This document shows, piece by piece, positions 1 through 6,600 of a DNA stretch of 6,600 nt. Each line of letters starts with the position of its first letter. The first letter of the stretch is position 1. Made by a program: the position numbers and the translations under genes. The stretch is from Quisquiliibacterium sp. (GTDB lineage Bacteria; Pseudomonadota; Gammaproteobacteria; Burkholderiales; Burkholderiaceae_E): positions 1 to 6,600 of the forward strand of contig JALRBB010000426.1 in assembly GCA_023257915.1 (NCBI GenBank), given 5' to 3'. The notes under the pieces are model-generated. The model was given only the letters and a program-made list of their open reading frames with translations, searched no databases and was not told where the DNA came from.

Positions 1-147
1 CAGATGCAGCCTGCGCGCGCCCTGCTCGACCCACTTAGACGCCATTTCGGCAGGGTCTTCGGAGAATACGGTGACGTCGTTCATGTCACCTTGACGCAGG
101 CGAACACAACGCCCGTCCTTCAGGTCGATCGCAGGAATCAGCAGCAT
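1..147 (-). CDS. hisA: HisA, phosphoribosylformimino-5-aminoimidazole carboxamide ribotide isomerase (N-terminal part only)
   Basis: Only the first 49 residues are in the window; the rest lies beyond the left edge. The protein opens with [12 protein letters not shown], followed by VRLRQGDM and then FSEDP, a reliable signature of the first beta strand and loop of the HisA TIM barrel. The aspartate of AIDLK (residue 8) corresponds to the catalytic base of the family. HisA converts N'-5'-ProFAR to PRFAR, an Amadori-type isomerisation in the middle of cytoplasmic histidine synthesis. Its product is the substrate of the HisH-HisF synthase, which fits its place directly after hisH. The ATG at 145-147 is chosen because the family begins right there and no ATG, GTG or TTG occurs in frame upstream as far as the hisH stop. 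I see no good Shine-Dalgarno sequence before it. hisF would be expected next, outside the window. Confidence 0.95.
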   Translation of the reverse strand, partial: MLLIPAIDLKDGRCVRLRQGDMNDVTVFSEDPAEMASKWVEQGARRLHL

Positions 148-240
148 GTCTGGGTAGGCAAAGTCGGCGGGGTGAGCGGGCTGGAAGTGTGCCTTGACGT
201 CAGGAACCGGCCAAAATTTGCCGGAATCCGACTCTCGGCG
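148..240 (-). other. hisH-hisA spacer, open in the hisA frame
   Basis: These 93 bases separate the hisH stop from the hisA start. They are exactly 31 sense codons in a frame shared by both genes, so hisH and hisA are divided in frame only by the TAG at 241-243. There is no alternative start codon in this frame. A 5-bp GC inverted repeat (207-211 with 220-224, 8-base loop rich in A and T) is present but weak, and no run of T follows it in the direction of transcription. I see no recognisable promoter. The most likely reading is an ordinary untranslated spacer inside the operon. Confidence 0.6.
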
Positions 241-879
241 CTAGGGCTTCCAGTTGATGAAGTTTTCGTAAAGACGCAGCCCGTTGGCCGCACTCTTTTC
301 CGGATGAAACTGGGTGGCAAAAATATTATCCCGGGCCACGGCGCAGGTAAAGACGAGTCCGTAATCGGAGGTCCCGACTGTCAGCTCGTCGAGTGCAGGA
401 ACCGCGAAGAAACTATGCACGAAATAAAAGTAGGCACCGTCGGGAACCTGGTTCCAAAGCGGATGCGCCCGGGCCTGGCGGACGCGGTTCCAGCCCATGT
501 GCGGCACCTTCAGGCGTGAGCCATCGGGACGATGCATCGACTCTGGCGCAAAGCGCAGCACCTTGCCGGGAAACACGCCAAGACCGGGCGTATCGCCCTC
601 GGCGCTCCAGTCGAACAGCATTTGTTCGCCGACACAGACACCGAACAGCGGCTTGCTGCGTGCCGCGCGGAGCACCGCATCGCGCAGACCCGATTCATCA
701 AGATGCCGGATGCAGTCCGGCATTGCCCCCTGTCCCGGGAACACGACCCTCTCGGCGGAATCCACGACGCTGGCGTCGCTGGTGACAATCACGCGCGCCT
801 TCGGGGCGACATGCTCGAGGGCCTTGGCCACCGAACGCAGGTTGCCCATGCCATAGTCGACAACCGCAATCACCCCCAC
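241..879 (-). CDS. hisH: HisH, glutamine amidotransferase subunit of imidazole glycerol phosphate synthase
   Basis: This 212-residue class I glutamine amidotransferase hydrolyses glutamine and channels ammonia to HisF, which makes imidazole glycerol phosphate and AICAR from PRFAR. The N-terminus has [12 protein letters not shown], typical of HisH. The oxyanion-strand region is PGQGAMPDC (48-56). The nucleophile is Cys82 in [10 protein letters not shown], and His192 and Glu194 of QFHPEKS complete the triad. PHMGWN (126-131) and the YFVHSF segment (152-157) are also family hallmarks. Length is normal for the family. The start is a GTG at 877-879, preceded by a GGAG at 9-base spacing. A second in-frame GTG at 871-873 would give a protein two residues shorter that begins exactly where many homologues do, so the start is uncertain by two codons. 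It follows hisB after 52 bases and precedes hisA after 93 bases. HisF is not in the window. Confidence 0.96.
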   Translation of the reverse strand: MGVIAVVDYGMGNLRSVAKALEHVAPKARVIVTSDASVVDSAERVVFPGQGAMPDCIRHLDESGLRDAVLRAARSKPLFGVCVGEQMLFDWSAEGDTPGLGVFPGKVLRFAPESMHRPDGSRLKVPHMGWNRVRQARAHPLWNQVPDGAYFYFVHSFFAVPALDELTVGTSDYGLVFTCAVARDNIFATQFHPEKSAANGLRLYENFINWKP

Positions 880-900
880 AGCCGCTCACTCCGCCAGGCA

Positions 901-914
901 GCGCCAACAGGCGC
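901..914 (-). other. Small GC hairpin between hisB and hisH
   Basis: A perfect 5-bp stem made only of G and C (901-905 with 910-914) encloses a four-base loop, in the 52-base spacer between the hisB stop and the hisH start. In the transcript it would lie about 20 bases before the hisH GTG, just upstream of the likely ribosome binding site. No U-tract follows, so it does not look like an intrinsic terminator. It could slightly affect hisH translation or be chance; short GC palindromes are common in DNA of this composition. Confidence 0.35.
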
Positions 915-931
915 AACGATGCCACCGCGCA

Positions 932-1528
932 CTACAAGGACTCCTTGGTCGACGGAATGCGACCGCCAAGGCGCGGATCGGGTTCGATTGCGGCACGCAG
1001 TGCCCGGGCAAAGGCCTTGAACACGGTTTCGCATTGATGGTGCGCGTTAACGCCGCGCAGGTTGTCGATATGCAGGGTGACTAGTGCGTGATTGACGAAG
1101 CCCTGGAAGAATTCGCGAGCGAGATCGACATCGAAATCACCGATCCGGGCGCGAGTAAATTCAACCCCCCACTCAAGCCCGGGGCGCCCAGACAGATCAA
1201 TGACCACCCGCGACAAGGCCTCATCCAGCGGGACGTAGGCATGACCGTAGCGTCGGATGCCTTTCTTGTCGCCAAGCGCCTTGGTAAACGCCTGACCCAG
1301 CGTAATGCCGATGTCCTCGACGGTGTGGTGCGCATCGATGTGCAAGTCGCCACGCGCCGAGATTTCAAGGTCGATCAGGCCGTGGCGAGCGATCTGGTCA
1401 AGCATGTGATCCAGGAACGGCACGCCGGAATCGAGGGACGCGATCCCGGTGCCGTCCAGACCGATCTTGACGCGAATCTGGGTCTCGGCGGTGTTGCGCT
1501 CGATCTCGGCGCTTCGATTGATAGTCAT
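932..1528 (-). CDS. hisB: HisB, imidazoleglycerol-phosphate dehydratase (monofunctional)
   Basis: This 198-residue enzyme dehydrates imidazole glycerol phosphate to imidazole acetol phosphate in the cytoplasm. It is the stand-alone dehydratase: the N-terminal histidinol-phosphate phosphatase domain of the enterobacterial fusion is absent, so the phosphatase must be encoded elsewhere. The sequence starts [16 protein letters not shown] and carries the metal-binding repeats of the family: FLDHML (38-43), DAHHTVED (65-72) and the second signature [13 protein letters not shown] (159-171). The internal duplication implied by the two HH..E motifs is characteristic, and the family forms a 24-subunit manganese enzyme. 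The ATG at 1526-1528 overlaps the TGA of hisC by four bases (ATGA), and an AGGTG lies eight bases upstream inside the end of hisC. This indicates translational coupling. The gene ends with a TAG and is followed by a 52-base spacer before hisH. Confidence 0.97.
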   Translation of the reverse strand: MTINRSAEIERNTAETQIRVKIGLDGTGIASLDSGVPFLDHMLDQIARHGLIDLEISARGDLHIDAHHTVEDIGITLGQAFTKALGDKKGIRRYGHAYVPLDEALSRVVIDLSGRPGLEWGVEFTRARIGDFDVDLAREFFQGFVNHALVTLHIDNLRGVNAHHQCETVFKAFARALRAAIEPDPRLGGRIPSTKESL

Positions 1529-2625
1529 TTGGCAAGCACCTGTGACAGCGCGCCGACCAGCGCCACGGATTCGGCGGGGGTGCCGATGGTCAGGCGCAGG
1601 CAGTTGGCGAGTAAGGAATGCATTTTACCGACGTCCTTGACCAGTACTCCACGATCGAGCAGACCGCGCCAGGTGGCCGGTCCATCGACCACGCGCACCA
1701 GCAGGAAGTTGGCCTGCGACGGGTAGACACTGACACCGGAAACCCCGGCAAGCCGCGTAGCCAGTGCTTGCCGCTCATCGCGAATCTTTGCCGCCTGCGC
1801 ATCGAGTTCGTCGGCATGCTCGATCGCAAACAGCCCCGCCGTCTCGGTCAGCACGTTGATGTTGTACGGCGGGCGGACCTTCTCGAGCTGATCGGTCCAG
1901 GCACGAGCACCCGCCAGGTAACCAAGCCGGATGCCGGCCAACCCGAGCTTGGAGACGGTGCGCATCAGAATCAGGTTCGGATATTCGGGCAGGCGCGCCA
2001 TCCAGGACTTCGCGGCGAATGGCTGGTAGGCCTCGTCGAGCACGACCACCCCGGGTGCCTCGCGAAGGATCGCCTCGATCGCACTGTCATCGAAGCAATT
2101 GCCGGTCGGATTGTTCGGATAGGCGAGATAGACGACCGCGGGCCGATGCTGGCGGATCGCAGCAAGCATCGCCGGCAGATCGAGCGAAAAATCTTCGGCG
2201 AGCGGCACCCCGATAAAGCCACAGCCGGCAAGACGAGCGGACATCTCGTACATCACGAAGGAAGGAGCAGGCGCGAGGACGCAAGCACCCGGCTGCGCGA
2301 TCGCAACCGACAACATCGAGATCAGTTCGTCGGAACCGTTGCCCAGCACCAATTCGAAGCCAGCGGGCACGCCAAAGCGCGCAGCGATCGCCTGTTTGAG
2401 CCTCGCATAGCTGGGAACCGGATAGCGATTGAGCGCGACCTGCGCCAGACGGCGGCCGAGTTCATCGCGCAATCCCTGCGGCAGCTGATACGGATTTTCC
2501 ATCGCGTCGAGCTTGACCAGGCCGGTGGAATCCGGGACGTGATACGCGGACATCGCACGCACATCGGCGCGCAAGACACGCTCGACGTAGCTGCTGGCGT
2601 CCAGCCGATCGGCTGCATGGCTCAT
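1525..2625 (-). CDS. hisC: HisC, histidinol-phosphate aminotransferase
   Basis: This 366-residue fold-type I, PLP-dependent aminotransferase converts imidazole acetol phosphate and glutamate to histidinol phosphate and 2-oxoglutarate. Visible motifs in order: [12 protein letters not shown] near residues 38-49, the family's substrate-contacting N-terminal segment; NRYP (66-69); GNGSDELI (95-102), which helps bind the cofactor phosphate; YPNNPTG (169-175); LDEAY (196-200), whose aspartate contacts the pyridine nitrogen; [14 protein letters not shown] (223-236), with Lys226 as the Schiff-base lysine; and Arg344 in LRLTIG for the substrate carboxylate. The frame stays open upstream to 2991 inside hisD, but the ATG at 2623-2625 is clearly right. 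It has an AGGAG five bases before it, lies 16 bases after the hisD stop, and gives a normal length. The stop overlaps the hisB start. Confidence 0.97.
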   Translation of the reverse strand: MSHAADRLDASSYVERVLRADVRAMSAYHVPDSTGLVKLDAMENPYQLPQGLRDELGRRLAQVALNRYPVPSYARLKQAIAARFGVPAGFELVLGNGSDELISMLSVAIAQPGACVLAPAPSFVMYEMSARLAGCGFIGVPLAEDFSLDLPAMLAAIRQHRPAVVYLAYPNNPTGNCFDDSAIEAILREAPGVVVLDEAYQPFAAKSWMARLPEYPNLILMRTVSKLGLAGIRLGYLAGARAWTDQLEKVRPPYNINVLTETAGLFAIEHADELDAQAAKIRDERQALATRLAGVSGVSVYPSQANFLLVRVVDGPATWRGLLDRGVLVKDVGKMHSLLANCLRLTIGTPAESVALVGALSQVLAK

Positions 2626-2630
2626 GCCGG

Positions 2631-2635
2631 CTCCT
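2631..2635 (-). promoter_or_regulatory. Ribosome binding site of hisC
   Basis: The minus strand reads AGGAG here, five bases before the ATG at 2625, in the 16-base gap after the hisD stop. It is the clearest Shine-Dalgarno sequence in the window. It decides the hisC start against the much longer upstream open frame. Confidence 0.75.
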
Positions 2636-2641
2636 GAATGT

Positions 2642-3949
2642 TCAACTCGACAGGCGCATCCGAGCGCTGGCTGCGTGCGCCTGAAGGCCTTCGCCATCGG
2701 CCAGCGTGCCAGCGATCTGACCGAGCACCTGCGCGCCCTCGCGCGAGACTTCGATAATGCTCGAGCGCTTCTGGAAGTCGTAGACACCCAGCGGCGAGGA
2801 AAAGCGTGCAGTGCGCATCGTCGGCAGCACATGATTTGGGCCGGCGCAGTAATCGCCAAGCGATTCGGATGACCAGGGACCGAGGAACAATGCACCGGCA
2901 TGCCGGATCTGCTCTGCCCACGCAGCCGCATCACGTGCCGAAATCTCCAGGTGCTCGGGAGCAATCCGCGACGCAATCTCGCAGGCCTCACGCATGTCGC
3001 GCACCTTGATCAGCGCTCCACGATCAGCCAGCGACCTTGCAATCGTCTCGCGACGCTGCATCTGCGGCAGCAATCGGGTGATCGCCCGATGCACCTGGTC
3101 GATGTAGTCGGCGTCCGGGCACAGCAGGATCGACTGCGCCATTTCGTCATGCTCGGCCTGCGAGAACAGGTCCATCGCGACCCAGTCGGGTTCGGTACTG
3201 CCATCGGCAAGAATCAGGATCTCGCTCGGCCCGGCAATCATGTCGATGCCGACCGTGCCAAACACCCGCCGCTTGGCCTCCGCCACGTAGGCATTGCCCG
3301 GACCGACGATCTTGTCGACTGCCGGGACGGTCGCAGTGCCATACGCCAGCGCTCCGACCGCCTGCGCTCCGCCAATCGTGAATACCCGATCGACACCCGC
3401 AATCGCAGCGGCGGCCAGCACCATGCCGTTGCGCACGCCGTCCGGGGTTGGAACAACCATGATCAGTTCGGGAACTCCCGCGACCTTCGCCGGAATGGCG
3501 TTCATCAACACCGACGAAGGATAGGCGGCCTTGCCCCCAGGCACATACAGACCCACACGGTCGAGCGCAGTCACACGCTGGCCGAGCCGAGTGCCATCCG
3601 GCTCGGTATAGCTCCAGGAGTCGGCACGCTGACGATCATGAAACAGGCGCACGCGCGTCGCTGCAGCCTGCAGCGCATCACGGCGAACCGGATCGAGCGC
3701 ATCGAGTGCCTGCTGGAGATCCTCGCGCGACAGTTCGAGCGCCGCAGCATTCGCCACGTCGAGCCTGTCGAAGCGGCGCGTGTACTCGAGCAGCGCTTCA
3801 TCGCCACGCGCGCGGACATCGGCCAGGATCTGTGCGACCGTCTGCTCGATCCGGGAGTCCTGGGTGGCCTCGTAGGCGAGCAGGCGTGTCAGGCTCTGTT
3901 CGAAGTCGGAGTTCTCACTGTCCAGGCGGCTGATTTCGGCAAGCTGCAT
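2642..3949 (-). CDS. hisD: HisD, histidinol dehydrogenase
   Basis: This 435-residue zinc enzyme oxidises histidinol to histidine in two NAD-dependent steps, the end of the pathway. Diagnostic segments are [18 protein letters not shown] (133-150), [13 protein letters not shown] (193-205), the KIVGPGN loop (213-219) and [11 protein letters not shown] (239-249). By comparison with the family, the zinc ligands are Gln264 and His267 (SQAEHDE), Asp366 (GDYCAGPNH) and His425 (GLQAHAAS). Glu332 and His333 in PEHLE are the catalytic acid/base pair. All are present and length is normal. The ATG at 3947-3949 lies six bases after the hisG stop. The Shine-Dalgarno signal is weak (a GAG or AGGG within the hisG tail), so translation probably depends on coupling to hisG. 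The gene lies between the first-step gene hisG and hisC, an order typical of betaproteobacteria. Confidence 0.98.
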   Translation of the reverse strand: MQLAEISRLDSENSDFEQSLTRLLAYEATQDSRIEQTVAQILADVRARGDEALLEYTRRFDRLDVANAAALELSREDLQQALDALDPVRRDALQAAATRVRLFHDRQRADSWSYTEPDGTRLGQRVTALDRVGLYVPGGKAAYPSSVLMNAIPAKVAGVPELIMVVPTPDGVRNGMVLAAAAIAGVDRVFTIGGAQAVGALAYGTATVPAVDKIVGPGNAYVAEAKRRVFGTVGIDMIAGPSEILILADGSTEPDWVAMDLFSQAEHDEMAQSILLCPDADYIDQVHRAITRLLPQMQRRETIARSLADRGALIKVRDMREACEIASRIAPEHLEISARDAAAWAEQIRHAGALFLGPWSSESLGDYCAGPNHVLPTMRTARFSSPLGVYDFQKRSSIIEVSREGAQVLGQIAGTLADGEGLQAHAASARMRLSS

Positions 3950-3955
3950 CTTGGC

Positions 3956-4597
3956 TCAACCCTGGTCGACGGCCTGCGCGAGGGCGGCCAACAGCGGCCG
4001 GATCTGCGTCGCCTTTGTTTTCAGTGAGGCCTGATTGACGATCAGGCGAGACGAGATCGGCATGATCTCCTCGACCTCGACCAGATTGTTTGCCTTGAGC
4101 GTACTGCCGGTGCTGACGATGTCGACGATCGCATCGGCCAGCCCCACCAGCGGAGCCAGTTCCATCGAGCCGTACAGCTTGATCAGGTCGACATGCACGC
4201 CCTTGTCGGCGAAGTGGCGGCGTGCGGTCTCGACGAACTTGGTCGCGACCCGCAGCCGTGCGCCGCGACGCACCGCGGATGCATAGTCGAAGTCGCGCGC
4301 AGCAGCGACGCACATCCGGCAGCGTCCGATCCGCAGATCGATCGGCTGGTACAGCCCGTCGCCGCCGTGCTCGAGCAGAACATCCTTGCCGGCAACACCC
4401 AGGTCGGCGGCACCGTACTGCACGTAGGTTGGAACGTCGCTGGCCCGCACGACGATCATTCGCAGCTGTGGATCGCCGGTGGGCAGAATCAGGCGACGTG
4501 ACTCGATCACCGATGGGTCGACCGCGATGCCGGCCGCGGCCAGCAGCGGAACCGTGTCGTCAAAAATGCGCCCCTTGGACAGCGCAAGCGTGATCAT
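3956..4597 (-). CDS. hisG: HisG, ATP phosphoribosyltransferase, short form (catalytic subunit)
   Basis: HisG condenses ATP with PRPP to phosphoribosyl-ATP, the committed and normally feedback-inhibited first step of histidine synthesis. With this start the protein has 213 residues, beginning [15 protein letters not shown]. Family motifs are [17 protein letters not shown] (51-67), AGKDVLLE (69-76), GARLRVATK (112-120) and the PRPP-binding signature from Glu146 through DIVSTGSTL (159-167). The C-terminal regulatory ACT-like domain of long HisG is missing, so this is the short form. In known cases the short form is active only with the HisZ subunit, which is not encoded here. I choose the ATG at 4595-4597 because homologues begin there and GGAAGG stands seven bases before it. 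An in-frame ATG at 4610-4612 would add five residues (MEGNS) but overlaps that binding site. It follows murA by 23 bases and leaves six bases to hisD. Confidence 0.96.
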   Translation of the reverse strand: MITLALSKGRIFDDTVPLLAAAGIAVDPSVIESRRLILPTGDPQLRMIVVRASDVPTYVQYGAADLGVAGKDVLLEHGGDGLYQPIDLRIGRCRMCVAAARDFDYASAVRRGARLRVATKFVETARRHFADKGVHVDLIKLYGSMELAPLVGLADAIVDIVSTGSTLKANNLVEVEEIMPISSRLIVNQASLKTKATQIRPLLAALAQAVDQG

Positions 4598-4604
4598 CGA
4601 GTTG

Positions 4605-4610
4605 CCTTCC
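4605..4610 (-). promoter_or_regulatory. Ribosome binding site of hisG
   Basis: The minus strand reads GGAAGG here, seven bases before the ATG at 4597 and within the 23-base gap after murA. Part of it overlaps the alternative in-frame ATG at 4612, which has only a weaker GAG upstream. This supports the shorter hisG reading, though either start would give a functional-looking protein. Confidence 0.6.
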
Positions 4611-4620
4611 ATGGTTCTGC

Positions 4621-6113
<1,493 letters not shown>

Positions 6114-6142
6114 CGGGGTATTCCGCAAGTTGTCTGGGGCAG

Positions 6143-6163
6143 CACCGGCAGCGACTGCCGGCG
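6143..6163 (-). other. Hairpin in the permease-bolA spacer
   Basis: A perfect 7-bp GC-rich stem (6145-6151 with 6155-6161) closes a three-base loop. In the minus-strand transcript it extends to nine pairs through one G-U and one C-G pair. It lies in the 64-base spacer between the permease stop (6178) and the IbaG-like start (6113). The bases after it are not a U-run, so it is not a classic intrinsic terminator. It could be an RNA processing or stabilising stem, a weak attenuator, or a chance palindrome. I see no convincing promoter on either side. Confidence 0.45.
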
Positions 6164-6177
6164 GTGTGCATGGCCTT

Positions 6178-6600
6178 TCAGTGCCGCAGTTTGTAACCGC
6201 TGCGCATCAGCGCGAGCGTGCCCGCCGCAGCGATCACGAGCGTGCACAGCATCACGACCAGGCTGGTCATCGGCTCCACGTCCGAAGCGCCGAAAAACCC
6301 GTAGCGGAAACCGTCGACCATGTAGAAAAACGGGTTCAAGTGCGAGACCGCCTGCCAGAACTCTGGCAGCGTTTGCACCGAATAAAAAACGCCGGACAGG
6401 AAAGTGGCCGGCATCACGATGAAATTCTGAAACGCCGCGATCTGGTCGAATTTGTCAGCCCAAATCCCGGCAACCAGGCCAATTGTACCGAGAATCGCGC
6501 TGCCCAGCACCGCGAAGACGACGATCCAGAGCGGATGCGCGAAGCTCAGATGGGCGAACCAGGCAGTGACCAGAAAAACACCGCCGCCAACGACCAGCCC
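6178..6600 (-). CDS. ABC-2 type transporter permease (C-terminal part only)
   Basis: The frame stays open from the right edge to a TGA at 6178-6180, giving the last 140 residues of a membrane protein whose N-terminus lies outside the window. About four hydrophobic segments are visible, roughly residues 1-16, 24-46, 58-75 and 112-133 of the visible part. Between the last two is the ABC-2 permease signature: PATFLSGVFYSVQTLP (64-79), then NPFFYMVDGFRYGFFG (89-104). The sequence resembles the YadH/NodJ-like branch of exporter permeases. These pair with a separate ATPase, expected just to the right, and act in the inner membrane; the substrate cannot be told from sequence. In many betaproteobacteria such a pair lies between an Mla-type lipid transport cluster and ibaG-murA, which suggests an envelope role (inference). 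GTG codons inside the frame, such as 6508-6510, are not the start. Confidence 0.93.
   Translation of the reverse strand, partial: GLVVGGGVFLVTAWFAHLSFAHPLWIVVFAVLGSAILGTIGLVAGIWADKFDQIAAFQNFIVMPATFLSGVFYSVQTLPEFWQAVSHLNPFFYMVDGFRYGFFGASDVEPMTSLVVMLCTLVIAAAGTLALMRSGYKLRH

Noticed and set aside
207..224. Inverted repeat in the hisH-hisA spacer as a terminator
   Set aside because: The stem is only five pairs, flanking bases do not extend it and no T-run follows, so it is too weak to call a terminator.
4..519. Plus-strand open frame (171 codons) across hisA, the spacer and hisH
   Set aside because: It spans two well-supported minus-strand genes and shows no family resemblance, so it is a shadow.
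1618..2637. Plus-strand open frame (339 codons) opposite hisC
   Set aside because: It is antisense to an intact hisC, with a biased Arg/Gly/His composition and no domain.
2626..2991. N-terminal extension of HisC by 122 residues into hisD
   Set aside because: The extension overlaps the conserved end of hisD and has no aminotransferase features. The ATG at 2625 has a strong ribosome binding site and gives a normal length.
2900..4027. Long plus-strand open frame (375 codons) opposite hisD
   Set aside because: It lies antisense to a full-length hisD with all catalytic residues intact. Its translation is rich in Arg, His, Gln and Asp with no recognisable domain, as expected of a shadow frame in GC-rich coding DNA.
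6114..6128. TTG start adding five residues to the IbaG-like protein
   Set aside because: No Shine-Dalgarno sequence precedes it, while the ATG at 6113 matches the usual start of the family.

Overview
The window is a GC-rich stretch in which every gene lies on the minus strand, so transcription runs from the right edge to the left edge. Protein sequences and gene order fit a betaproteobacterium. The BolA-type ibaG gene next to murA is shared with gamma- and betaproteobacteria. The continuation hisG-hisD-hisC-hisB-hisH-hisA, with a short-form HisG and a HisB that lacks the phosphatase domain, is typical of Betaproteobacteria. I cannot name the genus. The absence of a marC gene between hisB and hisH points away from Burkholderia-like layouts, but only weakly.

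Layout in the direction of transcription: the C-terminal 140 residues of an ABC-2 type exporter permease (6600-6178, cut by the window edge); a 64-nt spacer with a hairpin; a BolA-family IbaG-like protein (6113-5871); murA (5871-4621), which overlaps it by one base; hisG (4597-3956); hisD (3949-2642); hisC (2625-1525); hisB (1528-932), which overlaps hisC by four bases; a 52-nt spacer with a small hairpin; hisH (879-241, GTG start); a 93-nt spacer; and the first 49 codons of hisA (147-1, cut by the window edge). No stretch longer than 93 bases lacks a gene.

The genes serve three roles. The permease belongs to an envelope exporter whose ATPase should lie just to the right. MurA carries out the first committed step of peptidoglycan precursor synthesis, and the IbaG-like protein is probably an iron-sulfur or stress accessory. 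The his genes cover the first step (HisG), the N'-5'-ProFAR isomerase (HisA, partial), the glutaminase of imidazole-glycerol-phosphate synthase (HisH), the dehydratase (HisB), the aminotransferase (HisC) and the final dehydrogenase (HisD). Not seen here but needed: HisF, HisI/HisE, a histidinol-phosphate phosphatase and the HisZ partner of short HisG. HisF and HisI/HisE probably lie to the left; the others are probably elsewhere in the genome.

All full-length genes look intact, with their catalytic residues in place. I see no mobile element, CRISPR array, RNA gene, convincing promoter or intrinsic terminator. This is ordinary core-genome sequence and I find no evidence of an undescribed system. 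The findings below are modest points about gene starts, spacers and coupling.
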